Assembly (NCBI RefSeq): GCF_037201965.1
Contig: NZ_CP147518.1
Span: 1,487,001 to 1,551,000, forward strand
DNA from: Spirosoma sp. SC4-14
Lineage (GTDB): Bacteria; Bacteroidota; Bacteroidia; Cytophagales; Spirosomataceae
Direction: 5' to 3'
DNA: 64,000 bases
Part shown: positions 43,580 to 51,263 of the stretch, one piece after another
Layout of the letters: every line of letters begins with the position of its first letter
Numbering within the stretch: the stretch's first letter is position 1
Translations under genes and position numbers: made by a program
The notes under the pieces: model-generated
Told to the model about the DNA's origin: nothing
Seen by the model: only the letters and a program-made list of their open reading frames with translations
Database searches by the model: none

Positions 43580-45985
43580 ATGTTTCGCAACTACATCAAG
43601 ATTGCCCTGCGCAATTTGCTAAAACACAAATCATTCAGTTTTATCAATGTTACAGGGGTAGCTGTGGGACTGGCCTGTTTCCTGTTGATTGCGCTCTATG
43701 TTCGCGACGAGCTGAACTATGACCGATACAATGCCAATGCCGACCGGATTTACCGTGTTGCCCGAACGTTTATATCGTCGGAGGGGACACCCTCGCTGAA
43801 GCTGGCGCAGGCGGCTCCGCCATTTGGGCCATTGATTAAGCAGGACTTTCCCGAAGTCGAACAAGTTGTTCGGACACTCGATAATAATTCGCTGATTAAC
43901 TATGGCGAACACTCATTTAACGAACGGGAGCTGTTTTTTGCAGAAGCGAATCTCTTTAAGGTGTTTAGTTTTCAGGTTACGAGCGGTAACCCCGAGCGGG
44001 CACTGGTAAATCCGTTTTCGATTATGTTTTCCCGACCGATGGCCGAAAAGTATTTCGGAAAAGAAAACCCCATCGGTAAAACCGTACGGCTCGATAACCA
44101 GTACGATCTGACCGTAACGGGCGTTTTTGAACCCTTACCGGCCCAGTCGCATTTTCATCCGAATTTTCTGCTATCGTTTTCAACCCTGAATGATCCACGT
44201 GTATATGGGGCCGAAGGGCTACGGACCAACTGGGGGAATAACTCGTTTAACACCTATGTGCTGCTGCGCGAAGGGGCCGATCCAAAGCGGATGGAAGCCG
44301 CTTTTCCGGAGTTTCAGAATAAATACGTGCCTCCCTTCGATGGCAGAAAACCATCGACCTTCTCGGAGTTAACTTTACAGAATCTGAAAGACATTCATCT
44401 GTATTCGCATACCGACTCCGAAATTGAGCCTACCGGCGATATTAAATATGTTTACCTGTTTTCGGCCATTGGTTTGTTCATTTTGCTGATTGCCTGCATC
44501 AATTATATGAATCTGGCAACTGCCCGTTCGGCCGGACGGGCGCGTGAGGTTGGGATGCGCAAGGTTGTAGGGGCCTTGCGCGGCCAGCTCATCAGTCAGT
44601 TCCTGAGCGAATCGATTGTAGTGGTTTTGTTTGCACTGGCCATCGCTATAGTGCTGGTACTGATTTGCCTTCCCGCACTCAATAATTTTACCGAAAAACA
44701 GCTTGAATTTTCTCAACTGGTCGATCCCGTCTTTTTAACGATTCTGGTTGCTATTACACTACTTACGGGCCTGATAGCAGGTAGCTATCCGGCGTTTTTC
44801 CTGACGTCGTTCCGGCCGTTGGGGGTTCTGAAAGGGCAAATTACATCGGCACTTCGAACCGGTAAACTACGTCAGATGCTGGTTGTTACGCAGTTTGCTA
44901 TTGCGGTGGCGCTGATTATCAGTACCGCAGTGGTATATAGCCAGATGAAATATATTCAGGATTACCGGCTTGGCTATCAGAAAGATCAGATGCTACTGCT
45001 GTCCGATGTAGGGGATTCGACAACCAACTACGAAGCCTTTAAACAGCAACTGAAAGAAACCGGTATAGTGCGCGAAGTGGGTCGATCGTCGCGAATACCG
45101 TCGGGACGTCTGCTCGATTCGAATGGGGCTTCAGCACAAAAAGGCGACACGATGGCCCCGGTAACGATCAATTTACGCAGTTTACAGATCGATTATGATT
45201 TTATTCCTGCCTATCAGATTCCGATGGCGGCCGGTCGTAATTTCTCCCGTGGCTACTCCACCGATACCTCAATGATTATTCTTAACGAAACGGGAGCCCG
45301 GTTGCTGGGCTGGACACCACAACAGGCTATTGGGAAAGCGTTTCGCTATGGGCCAGTTAAGGGGCAGATTATTGGTGTGACGAAAGATTTTCACTTCGAA
45401 TCGTTGCATCAGAAAATGTCGGCCATTGCCATGATCATGAACCCCCGTAATATGAACTGGCTCTCGATTCCGCTCTCGGGAAATATTCCGGCGGGGGTTA
45501 GCCACGTAGAAGAAATCTGGAAACGGTATTTTCCTGGACGCCCATTCGACTATCAGTTTCTGGATACGCGGTTTGACCGGCTCTATGCCCGCGAGCGTAC
45601 TCAGCAGACGCTGTTTAGTGTATTTGCCAGTGTCGCTATTCTGATTTCGTGTCTGGGCTTATTGGGCTTGTCGATGTTTATGGCCGAGCAACGAACGAAA
45701 GAAATTGGCGTTCGCAAAGTGCTGGGCGCATCGGTATCGAGTCTGGTTGCCTTACTGTCGAAAGACTTTTTAAAGCTGGTTGGCATTGCTATCCTTATTG
45801 CATCGCCTGTGGCTGGTTGGGCCATGCTGCAATGGCTCGATGGCTTTGCTTACCATACCTCTCTCAGCGGTTGGGTATTTCTGCTGGCAGCCGTGTTGGC
45901 AGTTGGTATTGCTTTGTTAACCATAAGTTTCCAGAGCGTGAAAGCCGCGTTGATGAACCCGGTGAAATCACTTCGATCAGAATAA
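43580..45985 (+). CDS. FtsX/MacB-type permease (block C, permease 2)
   Basis: 801 residues. MFRNYIKIALRNLLKHKSFS leads into TM1 (FINVTGVAVGLACFLLIALYV), then LNYDRYNANADRIYRV. First FtsX domain near 294 (LLIACINYMNLATARSAGRAREVGMRKVVGA), TM5 near 435-456, second periplasmic domain with GVTKDFHFESLHQK and FDYQFLDTRFDRLY, second FtsX domain near 678 (AEQRTKEIGVRKVLGAS). TM7 differs from the consensus (ASPVAGWAMLQWLDGFAYHTSLSGWVF), lacking the usual paired WW. It is preceded by a family IV hairpin and followed at once by a family I palindrome, whose flanks match the B3/B4 junction closely. Confidence 0.93.
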   Translation: MFRNYIKIALRNLLKHKSFSFINVTGVAVGLACFLLIALYVRDELNYDRYNANADRIYRVARTFISSEGTPSLKLAQAAPPFGPLIKQDFPEVEQVVRTLDNNSLINYGEHSFNERELFFAEANLFKVFSFQVTSGNPERALVNPFSIMFSRPMAEKYFGKENPIGKTVRLDNQYDLTVTGVFEPLPAQSHFHPNFLLSFSTLNDPRVYGAEGLRTNWGNNSFNTYVLLREGADPKRMEAAFPEFQNKYVPPFDGRKPSTFSELTLQNLKDIHLYSHTDSEIEPTGDIKYVYLFSAIGLFILLIACINYMNLATARSAGRAREVGMRKVVGALRGQLISQFLSESIVVVLFALAIAIVLVLICLPALNNFTEKQLEFSQLVDPVFLTILVAITLLTGLIAGSYPAFFLTSFRPLGVLKGQITSALRTGKLRQMLVVTQFAIAVALIISTAVVYSQMKYIQDYRLGYQKDQMLLLSDVGDSTTNYEAFKQQLKETGIVREVGRSSRIPSGRLLDSNGASAQKGDTMAPVTINLRSLQIDYDFIPAYQIPMAAGRNFSRGYSTDTSMIILNETGARLLGWTPQQAIGKAFRYGPVKGQIIGVTKDFHFESLHQKMSAIAMIMNPRNMNWLSIPLSGNIPAGVSHVEEIWKRYFPGRPFDYQFLDTRFDRLYARERTQQTLFSVFASVAILISCLGLLGLSMFMAEQRTKEIGVRKVLGASVSSLVALLSKDFLKLVGIAILIASPVAGWAMLQWLDGFAYHTSLSGWVFLLAAVLAVGIALLTISFQSVKAALMNPVKSLRSE

Positions 45986-45986
45986 A

Positions 45987-46057
45987 AACAGCCCCCTAAC
46001 CCTCAAAGGGGGCATTAACCGAATAACAACTCCCCCTTCGGGGGTAGGGAGGCTGCT
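45987..46057. repeat. junction palindrome family I, copy 6
   Basis: 71 bp between permeases C2 and C3. It differs from copy 2 at only a few positions (CCCTCAAAGG in place of CCCCCAAAGG, AGGGAGGC in place of AGGGGGGC), with the same spacer CATTAACCGAATAACAACT. The similarity continues into the first codons of the following gene. Confidence 0.85.
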
Positions 46058-48505
46058 ATGTTCAAAAACTACCTCAAAATCGCTCTGCGCAGCTTACGGA
46101 AAAACCGGGTGTTCTCGCTCATTAATAGTGCCGGTATGGCATTAGGTATTGCCGCCTTTGCGTTCATTCTGGAATACGTTGCCTATGAACGTAGTGTCAA
46201 TGGGTTTCACCAAAACTTACCAACGCTCTACCGACTGTTGTCGCAAACGAAGTCGGGCGATGTTGAGGTCGATATGGCCCCGGCCGTAGCGCCCCTGGCC
46301 AAACAGCAGTTTCCAGAGGTGCAGGATTTTTGCCGCATCGCCGAAAATTCGGCTAATGGTATCGTAACAGTTATGAATACCAGTGCAGCTCGCTCGCAGC
46401 AGTCGTTTCGTGAGAATAAGCTTGGTTATGCCGACGCCAGTTTCTTCACGCTTTTTACCTTCCCGCTGGTGCGGGGAGTTGCTAAGTCGGCGCTTAGCCA
46501 GCCCAACACGGTAGCGGTGTCGGTGTCGCAGGCCCGCAAATACTTTGGCGATACCAACCCAATTGGGCAAAAGCTTCTCCTGAGCAATCAGTTTGGCAAA
46601 ACACCCTATATGGTCACGGCGGTTTTTGCCGATATGCCGCAAAATTCGGATCTGAAATTCGATGTTGTTTTTTCGCTGCAAACGCTGGCCAATCCAGCTA
46701 ATCTCAATGACAATGACTGGGCGCGTCTCGACGGTTTCGATGGGTCGTATCTGACCACATTTTTGCAACTCCCGGCCAATACCGATTATCGCGCTCTGGT
46801 GGCCAAGTTCAATGCTTTTAGTAAAAAGATCCGGCCAGAAGACGAACGTGTGTTTCTCCTGCAACCCGCCCGAAACATTCATTTGGCTGCTTCGCTGAAT
46901 GAGCCTTACCGAACTACGGGGAGCCTGGGGTTTGTCTATCTGCTAAGCGGCATTGCTGGTCTTATTTTGCTGATTGCCTGGTTTAATTACATCAACTTAT
47001 CGACGGCGGGTGCGTTGAAACGAGCTAAAGAAGTGGGCGTTCGGAAGGTGGTTGGAGCCGGTCGTGGGCAACTGATCGGGCAATTTCTGGGCGAATCGCT
47101 GCTGCTAAATGTCGTTGGATTTGGACTAGCGCTGACACTGGTTTCATTGCTGCAACAGCCTGTCAATGAGTTTGTCCAGAAAGATTTGTCGCTAAGTAGC
47201 CTCAGCATTGGTCGTTTCTGGGTGGTAGGGGTAGCATTACTGTTGCTGGGGGCACTCGCTTCGGGCGGCTATGTGGCGGTTACGCTGACATCGTTTCAGC
47301 CGATACAGACCCTGAAAGGAGCCGTTCAGAAAGGCAAAGGGGGCTGGTTACGGCAAATGCTGGTTGTTGCTCAGTTTAGCGCATCGGTGGCACTGGTTAT
47401 TGTTACGCTGGGGCTTTACCGGCAGTTGCAGTATATGCAAAACAAAGACCTGGGTGCCCAACTAACGCAGCGTGTTGTGATCAAGCGCCCGGAAATTGGC
47501 GAAGGATCGTTTGCGCCCCGTATGGCCCTGCTGGAGGATCAGCTATCGCAACTGCCTTACGTGAGGAGCTTCTGCCAGACAACGATTGTGCCGGGCAGCT
47601 ATTACAACTTCAACGCGAGTGGTATTACGAAACAAAATCCCCGCCCCGATGACGGGAAGAAAAGCTATGCGATGGGAATCATCGACGACCGGTTTCTGAA
47701 AACCTACGAAATTGGGTTAGCGGCTGGCCGCAATTTTACCGTTCGGGAGGCTGAATTGGGCTGGGAGAAAAGCGGCAAACTCATGATCAACGAAACCGCT
47801 GCCCGCCAGTTGGGCTTTGCATCAGCCGAGAAAGCCGTTGGTCAGATCATCAATTGGGGGCAATCCTATGAGGTTGTTGGCGTTGTAAAAGACTACCATC
47901 ATCTGGGCTTACAGCGGGCTATTGAACCAGTTATTTTTATGCCGCGTCGGTCGGTTAGCGACCTGAGTATTCAACTGGCTATGGACCCTGATAAGGGCGG
48001 CCGAATTCAGGATAAGATAGCTGAGCTGGAACGACTCTACAAAGCCAGTTATCCGGGCAATCCGTTCGACTATTATTTCGTTGATCAGCGGTTTAACGAG
48101 CAGTACCAGAGTGAGCAGCAGTATGGACAGGTATTTTCGCTGGCGTCGGCACTGGCTATTTTTATTGCCTGCCTCGGATTATTTGGATTGGCAGCGTATA
48201 CTACCGAGCAGCGGACGAAGGAAATTGGGGTGCGGAAAGTGCTGGGCGCATCGGTAGCTAGTATTGTTCTGCTCCTTTCGGGCGATTTCATGAAACTCGT
48301 TCTGATTGCTATTGTAATTGCATCGCCACTGGCCTGGGTGGGGATGCATAACTGGCTTCAGCATTTTGCCTATAAAATTGACCTCGACTGGTGGATTTTT
48401 GCCCTGGCGGGTTTACTAGCTACCACTATTGCCGTAGCAACAGTAAGTTTCCAGAGTATCAAAGCCGCCCTGATGAATCCCGTAAAATCACTTCGGTCCG
48501 AATAA
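46058..48505 (+). CDS. FtsX/MacB-type permease (block C, permease 3)
   Basis: 815 residues. After TM1 (FSLINSAGMALGIAAFAFILEYV) the protein has ERSVNGFHQNLPTLYRLL in place of LSYDRY, a variation close to permease B1. First FtsX domain near 296 with LLIAWFNYINLSTAGALKRAKEVG, where Trp replaces the common Cys of LIACINFMNL. TM5 near 437-458; the second periplasmic domain has the atypical GVVKDYHHLGLQRA instead of DFHFESLHQ, and FDYYFVDQRFNEQY; second FtsX domain near 693 (TEQRTKEIGVRKVLGAS). The tail is NPVKSLRSE. Flanked by palindrome copies 6 and 7. Confidence 0.93.
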   Translation: MFKNYLKIALRSLRKNRVFSLINSAGMALGIAAFAFILEYVAYERSVNGFHQNLPTLYRLLSQTKSGDVEVDMAPAVAPLAKQQFPEVQDFCRIAENSANGIVTVMNTSAARSQQSFRENKLGYADASFFTLFTFPLVRGVAKSALSQPNTVAVSVSQARKYFGDTNPIGQKLLLSNQFGKTPYMVTAVFADMPQNSDLKFDVVFSLQTLANPANLNDNDWARLDGFDGSYLTTFLQLPANTDYRALVAKFNAFSKKIRPEDERVFLLQPARNIHLAASLNEPYRTTGSLGFVYLLSGIAGLILLIAWFNYINLSTAGALKRAKEVGVRKVVGAGRGQLIGQFLGESLLLNVVGFGLALTLVSLLQQPVNEFVQKDLSLSSLSIGRFWVVGVALLLLGALASGGYVAVTLTSFQPIQTLKGAVQKGKGGWLRQMLVVAQFSASVALVIVTLGLYRQLQYMQNKDLGAQLTQRVVIKRPEIGEGSFAPRMALLEDQLSQLPYVRSFCQTTIVPGSYYNFNASGITKQNPRPDDGKKSYAMGIIDDRFLKTYEIGLAAGRNFTVREAELGWEKSGKLMINETAARQLGFASAEKAVGQIINWGQSYEVVGVVKDYHHLGLQRAIEPVIFMPRRSVSDLSIQLAMDPDKGGRIQDKIAELERLYKASYPGNPFDYYFVDQRFNEQYQSEQQYGQVFSLASALAIFIACLGLFGLAAYTTEQRTKEIGVRKVLGASVASIVLLLSGDFMKLVLIAIVIASPLAWVGMHNWLQHFAYKIDLDWWIFALAGLLATTIAVATVSFQSIKAALMNPVKSLRSE

Positions 48506-48506
48506 A

Positions 48507-48578
48507 AACAGCCCCCTAACCCCCAAAGGGGGCCTTTAACTGAGTAATAATTCCTCTTTCGGGGTAGGGGGGGCTGTT
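48507..48578. repeat. junction palindrome family I, copy 7
   Basis: 72 bp between permeases C3 and C4. This is the most diverged complete copy: the spacer reads CCTTTAACTGAGTAATAAT and the second inner hairpin is CCTCTTTCGGGG, with a weakened stem, while the outer arms AACAGCCCCC/GGGGGGGCTGTT are intact. Confidence 0.8.
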
Positions 48579-50948
48579 ATGCTAAAAACCTACTTCATTC
48601 TCGCCTATCGAAACCTGGTTTCGAACCGGACCACTTCACTGATTAACGTTGTGGGGCTATCGATTGCCCTGGCGTGTGCCATCACCGTTTTTCTGATCCT
48701 GAAAAACTTCTGGACACTGGATAGTTTTCACACAAAAGGTGATCGGATCTTCATGGTGGAGTATACGCGGGAGGTCGACAACGAAACGGAGGTGTATGGC
48801 GATGCGCCTGCCCCCATTGCTGCAGCTTTACGGGCCGATTTTCCTCAGGTAAAACAAACCGTTCGGGTGCAACGCGAAGGCGTTCAGGTGCTGACAAAGG
48901 GGAGTGTAGTCGACGAGTTGATTACGTATGCCGATACTAACTTTTTCCATCTGTTTACATTTCCGCTGAAATACGGAAGTCCAACGGCCTTAGCCGATCC
49001 TGCTGCCATCATTCTAAGCAGCGAAATGGCAGAAAAGTATTTTCCGAACCAGATTCCCATTGGTCAGCCATTTACTATTATTACGGCCAGCAGGGAGCAT
49101 AAACAATTTGTGGTTAGGGGTGTGGCAGAGACGTTTCCCAATAATATTGGCTTCGCATTCGCCCTGCTGACAGGCTACCACTCGGTTCATGATGGGCTTA
49201 AAAACCAGGACTGGACAACCCACATCAGTGGGGTATTTGTTGAGGTACCGGACAAGCGTTATGTGCCCACACTAGCCCGCCAATTAGACCGGTATGTTGC
49301 GCTTTATAATTCGAAAAATACCGACGAGCCAATCACGTCATTTGTCTTTGATAACCTTCGCAATCCAGCTCCCAAAGCATACGACGTAAGGCGCCGACCC
49401 GCAGAGGCTAATCATCCGATGGCAACTCTTATTTTTTCGGCTATTGCCTTGTTGATGATGGGCGTGTCCTGCTTCAACTACATCAATATTTCATTGGGAG
49501 CCGTAACGCAGCGGCTTAAGGAGATCGGTGTTCGGAAGGTGATGGGAGGCACTCGACAGCAGCTCATCGTTCAGTTCATGATCGAAAATCTGCTGCTGTG
49601 TTTTATTGCTTTACTGCTATCACTGCTCATTACTACCGTTTTTCTGATCCCCCTGTTCAACGATCTGATGGTAATGACCATCTCGCTGGCGTTTTCGCAG
49701 AATGCTCCTTTGTGGCTATTTATGGCCGGTATACTGCTATTTACAGCCGTTGCATCGGGCGGCTATCCGGCCTTATACGTTTCGGCTTTCAGACCTATTG
49801 CTGTTTTTGCGGGCAGACAGAAATTTGGAAACAAAGGTGCCTTTAGCCGTGTACTGCTGGTTGGTCAGTTTGTACTGGCTTTTGTGGCCGTTATTGTCGG
49901 CGTTGTGTTTACGAGTGCGGGTATACAATGGAAAAATCTCGACTGGGGTTATAACCCGGATCAGACATTGGCCGTGCGGCTGACCGATAGTACGCAATAT
50001 ACCATTCTGAGAAATGAGCTGGTCAGAAACCCTGCGGTCAGCCTTGTGGCGGGTGCCGAATATCATGTCGGCGAATCCATGGCATTACAGGCTATTCGCG
50101 TTGGCGATAGGCAGGAAAACGTTGTTCGGTATAATGTGGGGCCTGGTTATTTCGAAACGCTGGGACTTCAACTGGCTACCGGACAGTTTTTCGACGAACA
50201 TCGACTGGCTGAAAATGCAGAATCGGTAGTGGTAAACGAAACGTTTGTACGGCACCATCGCTGGAAAGATGGTGCTATCGGCAAGACGATTCGGGTAGAC
50301 CAGCAAGTAGTAACCATTGCTGGCGTTGTGCGGGATTTTAAACTGTTTGGTTCGGGAGTAGCGCGGCCAGCAGTATTTTTCTCGGCCCGGCAGCCTCAAT
50401 ACCAATACCTGGCTCTGCGCTTTGATCCGAACCATGGTCCGGGCGTAAAAGCTGACCTGGAACGGCTCTGGCAGTCGAAATTCCCGAACACAACGGTTTC
50501 CATGTTTTATCAGAAAGAGGTGTTCGATGCCTTCAACACAACCTTTCAGAATCTTGCCAACGGATTTGGGTATCTGGCCGGATTGGCGCTTTTGATTGCC
50601 TGCATGGGCCTATATGGGCTGGCGGCCCAGCATTTTGCAAAACGACTCAAAGAAGTGGGCGTGCGAAAAGTGTTAGGTGCATCGGTAGCCAATATTTTGC
50701 TGTTAGTCAATCGGGAGTTTGTTTTGCTGCTCCTGATGGCGGGTGTTGTGGCTAATGCAATTACGATGATGGGTGTACAATTGACCCTTCAGAACACGCA
50801 GGAATTTACGGGATCTTACCGGCCAGGCTTATTGCCGTACCTAGCCGCCAACGCGCTGGTTCTGCTAACTGCCGCTTTTGCCGTTAGTATGCAAAGCTGG
50901 AAAATGGCCAATGTTCAGCTCTCGACTGTGCTCAAGAATAACGAGTAA
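48579..50948 (+). CDS. FtsX/MacB-type permease, diverged (block C, permease 4, last of block)
   Basis: 789 residues. MLKTYFILAYRNLVSNRTTS replaces the usual NYLKIAxRNL start. TM1 about 20-42, followed by WTLDSFHTKGDRIFMV. First FtsX domain near 286 (MGVSCFNYINISLGAVTQRLKEIGVRKVMGG), TM5 near 427-449, second periplasmic domain with GVVRDFKLFGSGVA (the SLHQ signature is absent), second FtsX domain near 665 (AKRLKEVGVRKVLGAS instead of EQRTKEIG). The last two helices (VNREFVLLLLMAGVVANAITMM, TGSYRPGLLPYLAANALVLLTA) and the tail (SMQSWKMANVQLSTVLKNNE) share little with the paralogues; NPVKSLRSE is absent. As the last gene of block C it may have escaped the homogenisation seen at other 3' ends. 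Confidence 0.9.
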   Translation: MLKTYFILAYRNLVSNRTTSLINVVGLSIALACAITVFLILKNFWTLDSFHTKGDRIFMVEYTREVDNETEVYGDAPAPIAAALRADFPQVKQTVRVQREGVQVLTKGSVVDELITYADTNFFHLFTFPLKYGSPTALADPAAIILSSEMAEKYFPNQIPIGQPFTIITASREHKQFVVRGVAETFPNNIGFAFALLTGYHSVHDGLKNQDWTTHISGVFVEVPDKRYVPTLARQLDRYVALYNSKNTDEPITSFVFDNLRNPAPKAYDVRRRPAEANHPMATLIFSAIALLMMGVSCFNYINISLGAVTQRLKEIGVRKVMGGTRQQLIVQFMIENLLLCFIALLLSLLITTVFLIPLFNDLMVMTISLAFSQNAPLWLFMAGILLFTAVASGGYPALYVSAFRPIAVFAGRQKFGNKGAFSRVLLVGQFVLAFVAVIVGVVFTSAGIQWKNLDWGYNPDQTLAVRLTDSTQYTILRNELVRNPAVSLVAGAEYHVGESMALQAIRVGDRQENVVRYNVGPGYFETLGLQLATGQFFDEHRLAENAESVVVNETFVRHHRWKDGAIGKTIRVDQQVVTIAGVVRDFKLFGSGVARPAVFFSARQPQYQYLALRFDPNHGPGVKADLERLWQSKFPNTTVSMFYQKEVFDAFNTTFQNLANGFGYLAGLALLIACMGLYGLAAQHFAKRLKEVGVRKVLGASVANILLLVNREFVLLLLMAGVVANAITMMGVQLTLQNTQEFTGSYRPGLLPYLAANALVLLTAAFAVSMQSWKMANVQLSTVLKNNE

Positions 50949-51012
50949 GGCAGTGCATCGCGAACGAGCCAAGAACTAACCGATAACCTTAACGTTTTTT
51001 AACAGGCTCATC

Positions 51013-51035
51013 TGCAAGGCTATATATACCTTGCA
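51013..51035. repeat. short hairpin after block C
   Basis: TGCAAGG (51013-51019) pairs with CCTTGCA (51029-51035) around an AT-only loop. It may mark the end of block C transcripts; no T-run follows it directly. Confidence 0.35.
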
Positions 51036-51141
51036 ACCATCATTTCAAACAAGCGAAAAACAGAAAAATCGTTCAAATCCTGTAATTCCAGGTTCAGACA
51101 TCCCGCCGGACCATCGCTACGGTTCAGCCTGTCCGCATCGG

Positions 51142-51157
51142 CGTCCGCTTACGGACA
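51142..51157. promoter_or_regulatory. activator-site candidate upstream of block D
   Basis: CGTCC-GCTTAC-GGACA fits the dyad TGTCC-N6-GGACA with one mismatch. Its midpoint is 60.5 bp before the -24 element at 51210, the same distance as in block C. Further GTCCG and GGACC segments lie at 51131-51135 and 51108-51112. Confidence 0.6.
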
Positions 51158-51209
51158 TCCTCCGTGGGTATGTTTTTGTAAATTGCTGACTTAGTGTGTG
51201 TTATATTTT

Positions 51210-51224
51210 TGGTACGCTGTTTGG
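51210..51224 (+). promoter_or_regulatory. sigma-54-like -24/-12 promoter of block D
   Basis: TGGTACGCTGTTTGG matches TGGCACG-N4-TTGC with T at the fourth position and GG instead of GC at -12. It is the weakest of the three, but its distance to the dyad and the 39-nt gap to ATG 51264 support it. Confidence 0.5.
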
Positions 51225-51263
51225 GCCATCATTAGTATCACGAAACCTAAACGAATCAGAACG

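Larger units (their letters stand above)
50949..51263. other. 315-bp gene-free gap: control region of block D
   Basis: It contains a small hairpin (51013-51035), a GC-rich block with several GGAC/GTCC segments (51096-51160) including one activator-type dyad, and a sigma-54-like element at 51210-51224. The open frame from 51198 overlaps the promoter and is not taken as the gene start. Confidence 0.6.

Noticed and set aside
51198..51263. In-frame upstream start of permease D1 at 51198
   Set aside because: The 22 extra residues (MLYFWYAVWAIISITKPKRI...) have no counterpart in any paralogue, and this ATG lies before the candidate sigma-54 element; 51264 gives the family-standard MLLNYLKI start.
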